From: Pararge aegeria
Lineage: Eukaryota > Arthropoda > Insecta > Lepidoptera > Nymphalidae
Reading direction: 5' to 3'
Assembly: GCF_905163445.1 (NCBI RefSeq)
Contig: NC_053183.1
Span: 13,392,001-13,456,000, forward strand
Length of the DNA: 64,000 bases
Part shown: one piece after another, positions 11,240 through 22,064 of the stretch
Numbering within the stretch: the first letter of the stretch is position 1
How the letters are laid out: each line of letters starts with the position of its first letter
The notes under the pieces: model-generated
What the model was told of the DNA's origin: nothing
Databases searched by the model: none
What the model saw: only the letters and a program-made list of their open reading frames with translations
Position numbers and translations under genes: made by a program

Positions 11240-13635
11240 AAAGGGTCTCTAAGAAATTTAAAAACGCGGACTAAGTCGCGGGCAATAAATAAACTCTGAC
11301 GCTACTCAACCGATTTTAATAACTATTTTTAAAAATTTATTTCATATTTTATCCATAAGTAACAAAGCCTATAATCGTAAACAAGCCAAAATAGCTCATT
11401 TTAGGTCAAAAATAATTAAAAGATTCAATCAACATTATGAGTTATACAATTTTAATCGTTACAAAAAATTATCATTTTGTTTTCAAGACAATAATATAAA
11501 TGAAAAATTGTGCATTTAGTTACGATTCAAACAGCTAGTTACATATGAAATCATGATCAAGACAATATAGTTTCGAATAACTCTGCCCTAAATATTGGTG
11601 TGCAAACCAGTGGAACTGGTTGAAATTGAATTATTTATTCAAGACTGCTTAAGGATTTGGCATAACCCAAGCTCGGAGCACATATTTTAGTTATATTCCT
11701 AGTAGGTAGTTGAGTTACGAATTCAGCTGTCATTTAAAAATACATAGTGGAACCGAGTCCGATTTTATGAACGGAAGGAACGAAAAGAAAATAACAAACA
11801 TTTTAAAGCGTGAAGTATTTTTCTATACCTAGTTATGTAATACACACGTGGGAAAACTTGATTCTCTCTCAAGCGTAACATTTAATCATTATAAATATAT
11901 TCGTCTTCATTTCCGTTCTTAATTTTTTTTTCGGCCTTCGACTATGTATCTAAACAGTGCGGACTTTATTTAACTGATTATGTCATTTTGAAGTTGTTAG
12001 ACACAGAATAATTAATCGTCTTGATTAATTATTCTGTGTCCACGCTGTACTTTTATAACACTATCTTGACTAACTTACTTGCTGACCCAGATAAAACAAC
12101 TTTAACTTACAGCTGAAGAAAATAAACATTATAAACTTTTCTTATAATCCCTAAGAGCAAAAAACGTGGGATTAAAGTTTTTATGAGGGTCCTGGAATGT
12201 TTTTACATAACAACATAAGATGTAGGAAGTTGAAAATCTAGTATGTGGCCATTTCTTATAGTTTTTGTAAATGAGAGTTCACATACTGTTTGTATTCACT
12301 ATTATTTCATTATTTAGCTATTGATTTTGAAAAGTAACAACTGGTTGTGATATGTACTAGCAATTTTACAGATTTTGCATTAAGAATTTCAATAATACTG
12401 ACAGCAAAATCAATAGCAACTTTCACAAAAAAAAATTGCACTCCTACAAAAGTAGCAGTCCGAAAGACACGTGAGATTAGTACCCACGAAGAGGCATTAG
12501 CAAAGAATAAATATTAGACAATAGAACAATGACTAAACAGAAGATTTTGATTACAATGTCATTTGAATTTCATATCTAGGACATTTACATGGTATCACAA
12601 AACTATCAATTTACTTTAAACTTGAATTTTGCCACTGGACGTTTGTTTTTCGATATAGGTTATAGACATGTTGTTTTGAAACATTGGTATTCGTTTTTTC
12701 GCCGTTATTTAACTAAGGATTTCTTCTTCTTACAACGCATTTAGCGCAACATATACGCCAACAGTTTATTTTTGCATCAACAGATGCGTTGAAACCGATT
12801 CAATTTACATTTCTGTAAAGTCAATCTGCAATTTATCACGGTAAATAATGCCAAAGAACTGCGGACAGTGCCAAATGCCAATCTCTTAAACATATAGACA
12901 AGAACCTTCAAACTTATCTCAATTTACAGTTCTGTTTTCCAATCGTCTTAATGTTCTACAGGCAAACCTTTGTTAAATTGTTCGTATAAACTTCTCCGCA
13001 GTATAATCTACAGGAATTACGTAGAGCCCAGTGTAGCAGTTATACTCGGGCTAGCGAATTTACTACGTCACGCTATTGTGCAACGTCCGCCCGCGACAAT
13101 CCATTATCTGTCACCGCTTCCCCTTTTCGCGTGCTATGTTCTTGAATTCGCTCCACGAACCTACGTGTCACAATAGAAAGTATGTACGTATAGTTTGCAA
13201 CCGACGAGATCAATACGATAAAAACAGATGTACTAGCTAACGAGGGATCGGAGAATTCATTCGTTTGTACCATTTCCGTATAGGTGATGTGCCAAATTGA
13301 GATCTGCTTTGGCTCAGATAGAAATATTTTAAAGCTAGCTTAAATTTTACTGCAAGAGCAATTGAATAACCACTTGCATTCCAATTGCAATACATTTTAG
13401 TTTTTATTACCCTCTTCGATGAGTTATCAAGTATTCGATTAGATGATAACAGCATTCATCGAGCACTATAATCACTCGATATCTTTTAGTATTGATTGTT
13501 GCTAAAGTGCAGTATTCACTTCTAATAAATTACAAATCCTATAAAATGGAGAAAATGTAACAATATGGCATAGGAAGAGCGCAATTGGTTTTCGAAAACA
13601 TCGGCATCAAGTTTAAGAGGACGTGTCAGTAAATT
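11240..13635. other. AT-rich non-coding stretch with an inverted repeat
   Basis: No reading frame is supported. It contains the perfect inverted repeat at 12000-12040, listed separately. The region 12970-13270 is somewhat less AT-rich, but the frames on the two strands there are short and unlike known proteins. Confidence 0.4.
12000..12040. repeat. Perfect 18-bp inverted repeat (hairpin)
   Basis: Arm gacacagaataattaatc (12000-12017) is the exact reverse complement of 12023-12040. The loop is gtctt. The arms are AT-rich, and no poly-T run or gene end is nearby to suggest a terminator. Confidence 0.9.
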
Positions 13636-13639
13636 AAGT

Positions 13640-13862
13640 TTAGGTGCGAGTACAGCGATCGCAGGGTGACAGCAAGAGGCGAAAGCAGGTATCGATCGGC
13701 CCTAACCTCAGCTCGTAGCGCCCCCGCCCGCACCCTCGCCCGCGTGCCTTACGTAAGTCCAGCTGATCGCACCCACCCTGTAACCTTGGCAACGACCACA
13801 GAGCACGCTTTCTTGAGACAGTTTCGAAACAACAGCCCGTCCCCAGCGAATTCTAACCAATA
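13640..13862. promoter_or_regulatory. GC-rich patch, possible promoter or untranslated exon
   Basis: In an otherwise AT-rich region this stretch has many CpGs. On the + strand 'gcgtgccttac' is followed by a consensus donor gtaagt at 13752, which would suit a 5' untranslated exon. A 65-codon + strand frame exists but resembles no known protein. This is weak evidence, based on composition and one donor only. Confidence 0.25.
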
Positions 13863-13869
13863 GTATTTT

Positions 13870-15100
13870 GTTTACTTAAGACCAGTTTGACAACTCGACT
13901 AAAAATATGTCACATAATCTAAATTTCTCTTTAATCTTAAATTCTCCGAAAGTAAAATATCAATTGATATCTCAGTTAAATAGAATTCGACTGGTTATCG
14001 TCTAACTCAATATTAAAATAGGCTTTACTTGTCCTGTTTTTAAACTTTTATTTAATAATTAACATTACATTACTTTTATTGTACAGTATGTTAAAAGCTG
14101 GGCGGAAAATATTTCAATACATGTATTAACAATCAGTAATTCATATTTGTCACACGCAAGCATAACTTTTCCTTGATTCCAAAATACTACACATACTTAG
14201 TATTTTTCATTAATGGTAAATGTATAAATTTCATAAAAACAATAAACCTAATGAAAATCTGATATATTTCCAAAACTGGATACCTTTTTGCTACATGATT
14301 AAAAAATCACCTTATTATCCTAAAAATCACCTAAACATCACTGGAAGTAGTAGTATTAAAAGCAACGAATAAAAGACGAAAACGGTCGAGTGAAAAAAAA
14401 CAAAAGACCTGACTGAACTACGTTGTAATGGGAAGAGCATCTGCTTATAATATGTATAGGTATCTACTGACGCCCACGTAGGTATCGGTTAAACTACATC
14501 ATACATACAAGGTATAGTCAAGTAGATCTCTAAAACGTAACAAGCCGGTAACGATATTTAGAAATTCAGAACTCAATTTATGCGAAAACGTATTTTGTAA
14601 ATCAGCGACTTATCGGATTGGCATTTAGCCATTAACAACACGCTAATCAGCTGCTATTTCACGCATTATTTACTAGTCTTTATGTACAAAATGCACCGTG
14701 AACCAATTTTTGTTTGCTATAACCAGATATTTTTTCACCGGAGCATGGTGTAATAAAAAAAATGCATGATTTACATAGAGTTAAAAAAAATCACTACTTA
14801 TTTCATCACTTAACTATAACTACACATCAATGCCTAATATTTTATTTTTATCTATTGAATATGAGTGATCATTACAATATTATGTTTTTCAAATGTTACA
14901 AACAAAACGGTCAATCAAATGAATCTAACATCACTAAGTGACGATGATGATACCAACTTTTAGTGATTGAAATAATAAATGACAAAGACATTTCATCCTT
15001 AATTATGTTTGATGACAGATGAAGTGCAGAAGCATCTAATGTGGTCCATGCATCAATGCAACGAACCAAAGTGTGAAATTCGCATGAAGAAGCGCTGACG
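13870..15100. other. AT-rich non-coding stretch
   Basis: No coding sequence, recognised repeat or RNA gene was found here. Confidence 0.4.
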
Positions 15101-15106
15101 GTGGGT

Positions 15107-15245
15107 TTAACGGCATATCGCGCACACGTCTGCTCCGAAGGCTGGAAACGTGCAACTGTACGAAAGAGAGACTAGCAAGGGGGAGGGTGCGCGGGGAGGA
15201 GCGGCGCATGTCGATGGCGCCCGACGTGGGACCTCACCCTTTCTC
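15107..15245. promoter_or_regulatory. GC-rich patch of unknown role
   Basis: This is a CpG-rich stretch with ggggagggtgcgcggggag and, on the + strand, tggcgcccgacgtgggac. The latter resembles a tRNA-Lys-type primer binding site of LTR elements, but no LTR is recognisable around it. No supported reading frame is present. Confidence 0.2.
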
Positions 15246-15249
15246 TTTT

Positions 15250-16075
15250 TTATAATCACAGAACGATTTATCGACACCGTGCAAAACAATATATCTGATA
15301 CGATCAATTACAAAAGAACATTGTGATGTTCGATGTCATTATTATTTATCAGATCAGCACGGCTAGCATGGGCAGAAGACATTTTCCTCCCCGGGGAAGG
15401 GATAAACTTTAATCTTCTCTTACAGTTTTATCAACTCTCCGAGCATTGGCACACAAATGGAAATAATATCCAAATAACATACGTGTAATAATAAACGGGG
15501 TAAACTTCTCCTATTCCCTATTGCAGTGTTTCAGTAGGTGGATATGTTAATTTTATCACTTCTCAGGGGATATAATCGGGGGATATAAAATTATATTTAC
15601 ACTCGTGTACGTGATAAATGCTCCTATAATGCACCTTCCAACCAAAGTAGAGCTAAAATATTTAAATTTGTATTTTAATGATCATATTCTAACATCATAT
15701 GATAGACCAAGAATCCTTTGCGATGGTAAATAAGTTTTGAAGTGTTCAAAAGACCGTAAGGAGCAGCATGTTTTAATAAGCCAGAGGGAATTGTACACAG
15801 ACAATTCACTGGTTTAGTACTCAATGGAATGGAAATGGAAACTAACAGTTGTACAGTTTAGTGTTAGTTATTTAAATGTATTAGTGTTTCGTAATTAAAT
15901 GTTTATCTCATTTATCATGTAAAAAATGCAAATATAATTTGAAATATAGTTCTTGTTATCCTACAAATCAAATTTTAGAACCGATTTTGGTTGCTTTTAT
16001 TATTATTTAAGTGTTAGAAATCATAGAAAGTGAATTGAGATTTACAATGATTTGATCAAAAAATAACTTGTGAAG
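15250..16075. other. AT-rich non-coding stretch
   Basis: No gene or recognised repeat was seen. Confidence 0.4.
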
Positions 16076-16079
16076 TCAA

Positions 16080-16240
16080 CATCTCCAGAGGATGCTACGG
16101 TTTTGGAGCGAAACCTGCGTAAAGGGTAGATACATTGCCAAAGATCCGTTTGGTGTGAGTATTGATTTAAGATATTACAAATTACACCATATAGATTCTC
16201 CTGCTTTCCGCGGAGTTTAGCAAATTAAGCTTAATTTTCA
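16080..16240 (+). repeat. Dispersed repeat, second copy at 43020-43235
   Basis: 'gatccgtttggtgtgagtat', 'caaattacaccatatagatt' and 'ctcctgctttccgcggagt' match the copy at 43120-43210. The class is unclear; a DNA-element fragment is likely. Confidence 0.6.
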
Positions 16241-16469
16241 TAATTAACTCGTAACTTCACTCTTTACCAGGTAAGCCTTTACATAAATCAACAAAGAAAA
16301 AAGTCTGAGCAGTCCAACCTAAGGTGTTATTTTCTTCATGCTTGTATACACCTACTAAGGTGCACCACTTGTATCGATTTGAAATTACATTGCAGTGCAA
16401 TAAATGGTTTAGTAGTCCTACTTTAGCTTTATCGATCTTCTGAACCACAGCGATGAAATTGGATGTAAC

Positions 16470-17021
16470 ATGGGCTTATATCTTAACTCACAGTTAAACG
16501 GACACACAGTTTTGAACTTCTGTTTACCCAAATCAGATTTTAAAAGTATTGTAGCTGCTATTTGTAAAAATAGGAATTTGTATGATACTAAAACTAATTT
16601 AATTATCCTAATAGGAAATAGAGGAAATGTCAACAAACCCGATCTAATTAAACTTTTTGATTCTCTAAATACTTTAAATGTAAATAGTATAGTATTGTAC
16701 ACATTTCCTTATTGTGATAGTTTGCCACACCAAGAAAATACTATTAGATATAATTTAAACATGACTTTGTACAACTTATGTACATATAATAAAAAAATTC
16801 ATATTATTGACTTTAGCAAGTGTGCTAGTCCTTCTTATAATTTGTACCGAGATAGGTATTACCTATCACACTATTTTAAACGACAGATAGCTGTTTCGCT
16901 ATCATATTTTTTTACAATTACAGCCAAGAACTTGGCTAAACAAGCTGCTTTTATTGAGCAGTGTAATAATTCTGACATTAACACCTTGGAAATCATTCCA
17001 AGTCATTCTACTTTAAACTAG
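16470..17021 (+). pseudogene. ORF1 C-terminal part of the CR1-like LINE, SGNH-esterase-like
   Basis: This is a 183-codon frame, open upstream to 16416 without an ATG, so the true N-terminus is missing. Features consistent with an SGNH hydrolase fold are ILIGNRGN (block III position, residues about 46-53) and a late DRYYLSHYFKRQIAV segment (residues about 128-142) where the catalytic Asp-x-x-His block would be. The His is replaced by Tyr-Leu, so activity is doubtful. In CR1-clade elements this domain is thought to aid membrane or RNP handling. It ends at a TAG 170 bp before recognisable ORF2 sequence. Confidence 0.6.
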
Positions 17022-17149
17022 TTAAGGAGACAACAGAGGTTTCCTCTTGCTTAGATAAACAGACAACTGAGACTATCTCTGGCATATATAATATAAATTA
17101 TATTAAGGCATTGCACAATTTAAAAGTAAACCAAAAAATATACAAAAAA

Positions 17150-17847
17150 TCTAATTCTAATCATATCAACTTGGTTCACCAAAATATTCAATGTATTAAA
17201 GGAAAGGACTTAGAGATTGAATTATTTTTGAATGATTTCAACATTTGAAGAAGACTCATGAATACTTGTTTAATTTTGGTAACCACCAGGTTGGTAGTTC
17301 GTTCACCAGAGTTACTGCAATTCATGGAGGCTCTTTAATACTATTAAATAAAAATTTAAAATTTAAAAACAGAAATGATATTGTGAGCCTGTCTGTTGAA
17401 CGGACAATAGAGCTAGCCTCGGTCGAATTAGAGCATTTAATAATTGTCACTGTATATAGACCACCCTTGTCTAACTTTGAACTTTTTGAAAAGGTAATGG
17501 ATGAAGTGTTATTTAAAATATCAAAGTCAAATAAAAAGTTAATAGTTTGCGGAGACTTTAATGTAAACATCTTAGAACGTAATTGTTTAAGTGTTAATTT
17601 ATTAAATTTATTTAAAACATACAATCTTACAAATATGTTCATGGAACCAACAAGAATTACTGCCACTAGCGCCACATGTTTGGATAACATTTTTACGAAT
17701 ATAATTCCAATAAGTAAACACATAATTAATAAATTAGATTCTGATCATTGTGGTCAATTAATTCAATTTGAATATTCAATTTATGTTCCAGTAGTTTTAA
17801 ACGCGATTGCTTCTTGGAAAAGTCCCGATACATACAGAATAAAATAA
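17150..17847 (+). pseudogene. ORF2 endonuclease domain of the CR1-like LINE, broken
   Basis: Translation of 17150-17246 gives an endonuclease N-terminal segment (NLVHQNIQCIKGKDLEIELF) that ends in TGA. The domain resumes in another frame from 17245 with GGSLILLNKN, VTVYRPPLSNF, the GDFNV motif (residues about 103-107 of this frame) and SDHCGQ (about 167-172), the last two being the Asp and Asp-His catalytic blocks of apurinic-type LINE endonucleases. The TEHW-like block expected between the two pieces is missing, so there is a deletion at the break. Confidence 0.75.
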
Positions 17848-19649
17848 AAAATAGCAATAACGTAATCAAAACTACTTGGAAAATAATTAATGAGGAGACG
17901 GGAAGAGTACCACCGCGGCATAATAACTTTAAACTTAATGTAGATAATAAAGACTTAACATCTGATTTCGAAGTGGCTACTGCTTTTGAAATCTTTTTTA
18001 CTAACACTCCTATCTCCACCACTAAATCATTGAACTCTTCACCAGATATTGCTCTCTCTCTATTGAAGAATAACGTGCCCGAGTGTAAAAACGCTTTTAA
18101 ATTCAGCCATGTTAGTGGCTCTGACGTTATTAAAGCCTTTAAATTATTAAATAATAAAAAAACAAGTGACTTGTGGGGCATTTCCGTTGAAGTTCTCAAA
18201 TCACTAATTGATATCGTTGCACCCGATTTAGCATTAATATTTAATAACTGTATAGATTGTGGTGTGTTTCCTGACTTAATGAAACATAGTAAAATAGTTC
18301 CTTTGTTTAAATCGGGTAGTACTTCTGACCCCACTAACTTCAGACCAATATCAGTACTGCCCACTTTCAGTAAAATTTTTGAAAAACTTATTTTAAATCA
18401 GTTACTTGCCTATTTTCATAAGTATGATTTACTCCACGTTAAACAATTTGGTTTTACACGGGGTCGCTCAACTATCGACGCTGGTGTTGAGCTAATACAT
18501 AATATATTTGAAGCTTGGGAGGAGTCACATGATGCACTTGGTGTGTTCTGTGATTTGTCTAAGGCGTTTGATTGTGTTGTACATGAAACGTTAGTCAGAA
18601 AACTACACCACTATGGAATTCAGGGTGTAGCTCTCGACTTGATTAGTTACTACTTGCGTGATAGGGTGCAAATGGTAGACGTTAATGGAAAGCGGTCTAA
18701 TGGGTCATTTGTGAAAATTGGTGTTCCACAGGGTTCTATATTAGGATCTTTTCTATTCCTTATTTACATTAATGACCTGCCTTACCTTGTTAAGGACAAT
18801 CACGGGATAGTATTGTTTGCTGATGATACATCACTTATGTTTAAAATTAAGAGACGTGAATTAGCTTTAGACGATGTAAACAACTATCTCGCTAAAGTAG
18901 TACAATGGTTTGAAGCTAATAATTTGGTTTTAAATGAAAATAAAACTAAGTGCATAAAATTCACATTACCAAATGTTAAACATGTAAAAACCACTATACT
19001 ACTTAATAATGAGGAATTGAACCCGGTGGATACAACAGTATTTCTAGGAATAACGTTAGATGCTAAACTTCAATGGGGCCCTCATGTAAATAATTGATCG
19101 AACAGGCTTAGTTCTGCTGCCTATGCAGTAAAGAAGATACGCCACCTGACAGACATAGAAACTGCTAGGCTAGTCTATTTTAGTTACTTTCACAGCATTA
19201 TGTCATATGGAATTTTACTATGGGGTAATGCTGCTGATATTGGCACTATTTTCGTGCTGCAGAAGAAGGCTGTTCGTGCGATCTATAAAATGGGTCCGAG
19301 AGAGTCATTGAAAGATAAATTTAAAGATGTTAAAATAATGACACTCTATAGCCAATACATATTTGAAAATTTAATGTATGTTCACAAAAATATATCAAAA
19401 TTTAAAAGAAAATGTGACTGCAATAATTTGAACGTTAGAAGCAAAAATAAACTTGCAGTGCAGTACACTAGACTAAACAAAATAAGCAATTCATTTAAAG
19501 GAAATTGTATACAATTTTACAATAAATTACCGGTTGATATCTTGGGGATGTCACTAAAGAAGTTCAAAGTTTGTATTAAGCGAAAGCTTATAGAAAAGTC
19601 CTATTATAGTATAAAGGATTACGTAAACGATAAAAAAGCTTGGGTGTAA
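17814..19649 (+). pseudogene. ORF2 reverse transcriptase of the CR1-like LINE, one in-frame stop
   Basis: A 427-codon frame is followed, after a single TGA at 19095-19097, by a further 184 codons in the same frame. RT motifs are intact: FRPISVLPTFSKIFEKL, FGFTRGRST, CDLSKAFDCVVHETL, GVPQGSILG and the catalytic FADDTSL (residues 335-341). After the stop the thumb and C-terminal region continues (SSAAYAVKKIRHLTD, MSYGILLWGNA) to a normal C-terminus (IKDYVNDKKAWV). With only one nonsense change in about 610 codons, insertion was fairly recent. Confidence 0.85.
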
Positions 19650-19929
19650 ACAATTGCTCTAACCAGGTTGCTTCTTAAATATTTCCTAATGACAATGTGA
19701 GATGGTGATAACAAAAAGAACACCCGGCTAAGTTTGTTGTGGGCTTCTTCTTAGACCAGGGCGCGATTGGAACCCTCGTAGCTTTAGTTTTAAGTTTACG
19801 ATTGTAGTTATCGCCATCACTACTCACTGCTATGTACACATTTTGTATATAATAACGCATCAAAAGTGCCATCTATGTGCCTATTTGAATAAAGATATAT
19901 TTGACTTTGACTTTGACTTTGACACACTC

Positions 19930-21290
19930 AACCTTTATAAGTATCTACATAACCTACTTCAAAAATACTCACACATACTCAATTCCGTGGGAATATTTTA
20001 TTTATATTATAGTGCAGTGTATTTTAGAAGTTAAGTACAATAAAACCGAATAGACGTTTATTAAAAAAATATGTTAAACACTTAAGGGATGGGTAGAGAT
20101 TTATCTATCGAATCATTTTCACTTTAACCGTAATTTATGCATTATCTTAAATCATAAATGAGGCTATACAGCTCTAATGGCAAGCCCAAAAAAAGCGTTT
20201 AAATTTGCGTCCCATCACGAAATACGTGATTAAACCGTTTTGAGTTGTGATTGCTCTTAATTTTGGACGTGAGATGTCATCAAGGACGTGAGATGCCTAG
20301 CCCTAACGGATGGGTGAACGTACTCAGATAGATAAAAAATACGGACTCTGTGTAAATTCGAATACTTTTAAAAATAATGAGTGACTGACGTGAGAGACTA
20401 TATAGGTACCTATGTTGTAAAAATAAATAAGGGGAGATCATAATATAGACCGTATATTATTACCTAGGTTAGTTCGTGTACAGTAAGTAGGCCGATCTCG
20501 AACCCGCAAACCAAACGGCCCGCATCACCGCAAGTCTCTTAGGCAGAAAATATAGATAAACCGAGTAAAAAAAGATCTACTACTTGTCGTTTTTCATTAT
20601 GATGTGTTAAGGTTGCATACTATAATAATTTAGAACTGATTTTCTGGTTTTTATACCCTCTTAATACCATCGCTTAAAGTAGTGTTACTTTTATAAAGTC
20701 GACGTTTTGTTGCAGAACCTTTCATATTTTTGTAGCGCATTTATGTATATGCCAAATAAGCTGCTATTTTACAATATATATAGTAAACATTTAAGAATCT
20801 ATAAAAAAAAACAAATAATACACAAAATTGAGGACTTCCTCCGACGTCGATTATACAACAAAAACTATTTTTTTCTATAAATAGCAGGCACTTTAAAAAA
20901 AATTTGGTACATATAATTTTGTAGTCATAATGAATAATAATTAATAATATTGAACTTCACAACTAACAAAGTAACATCATAGTTGTACCTACTTGTAGAT
21001 TGTATAGAAATAACAAATAGTGCTTTATCAAGCACGTTTAACTAATGAAAATAAATCTGTTATCAGAAATATGGGAGGCGTCTGCTTGGGTGATAACACT
21101 GTGTTATGGCGAAGCGAAAAATTATTTAAGTGTTGAAATTCCATAACTTCCATCTTTATCCTGACGGGTCTGATCACCTTTACCCTAGTATGTAATGTGC
21201 ACCCTGAAATGTTGTAGCTAACTATGAGCCCAATAAGAGGGAAGTCACTCAGCCAGACAGCCAGCTAGCTATGCTCGAAGTATCTCAACG
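19930..21290. other. AT-rich non-coding stretch
   Basis: No gene was seen. Near 20268-20300 the phrase ggacgtgagatg occurs twice 21 bp apart. Confidence 0.4.
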
Positions 21291-21299
21291 TGATCAAAT

Positions 21300-21540
21300 A
21301 AGAAATGAGGAGATCTATGGAACGAGAGTTATCTCTAGGAGCTGGGAGAACCGACATGATGGACGCTTGGGTACACAAGCGCTAGAATGGCGACCCCCTC
21401 TAGTAGACGCAGCGTAATTTTGAATAGATCTCGGACTATGTGGGCAGACGACATGGAACAAAAACGTGTCGCTGGAAGCCGCTGGGCGTAAGCGGCACAT
21501 GACTGGACTATTTGGAACTCTCTAAAATATTCTGTCGAGC
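21300..21540 (+). pseudogene. Degenerate RTE C-terminal fragment
   Basis: Pieces read like the RTE C-terminal region (a W..RVLEWRPP-like segment, then a WADD segment and an AGSRW-like segment) but are spread over several frames. Compare the clearer copies at 56025 and 58490 (- strand). This is a dead fragment. Confidence 0.5.
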
Positions 21541-22064
21541 TAATAAAAAAGGCGACTTTTTGTCATATTGCTAAAACGGTGTTTCAGACTAGTGCTCTAG
21601 CTACGTATATTACAGGAGGCGGTGGAAACACCAAAACGTATTGCTACAAAGGACCTTATAACTAAGACAGTAAAGTCCATAATTGTGTGTTAACAAGGTA
21701 ACGCGTAGGTATTCAACAAAGTTATTCCGACAATAGTCATAATTCGAAATGTTACTTGATCATTCCTCCTTTGTATACTATTTCAGAGTAAAATAGCTCC
21801 TAGGCATCAGGTAAGTTGTATCAAAGCGGAAGTATGTCGCGACTGAGACAAGTCAGAGCGAAGTGAAATAACTTCCAAGCAAAACAAGTGATCAACTACC
21901 TACCATCATCTGCTAGCTGATTAAAGTCTTACACGACTCTCGTAATAAGCGTAGTCATTAGCGCTCATCACAAATCCTCGAAACCCTTCACGAAACAATC
22001 TATCTACTTGTACTTATAATAATTTTTTTTTTCATTTTTTCATGTCTGGTTAGCTGTATCATGG

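Larger units (their letters stand above)
16416..19923 (+). mobile_element. CR1-like non-LTR retrotransposon (family B), nearly full length but inactivated
   Basis: In order it carries the C-terminal half of ORF1 (esterase-like), the remains of an apurinic endonuclease domain, a nearly complete reverse transcriptase, a 3' UTR of about 270 bp and a (TTTGAC)n simple tail (19903-19923) after the AATAAA-containing 'tttgaataaagata'. An ORF1 of SGNH-esterase type and microsatellite-like 3' ends are known for the CR1 group. Lesions seen are a 5' truncation, a break in the endonuclease at about 17246, a frame change with loss of sequence near 17800, and a TGA in the RT at 19095-19097. Truncated copies of the same 3' end occur at 39425-39645, 46645-46865, 49580-49765, 50410-50667 and 52340-52700. 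Confidence 0.85.

Noticed and set aside
15193..15210. tRNA-Lys-type primer binding site of an LTR retrotransposon
   Set aside because: The 18-mer match is suggestive, but no flanking LTRs, TG..CA ends, gag or pol sequence could be found.
16257..16448. 63-codon - strand frame before the CR1 element
   Set aside because: No resemblance to known proteins; AT-rich, no splice support.
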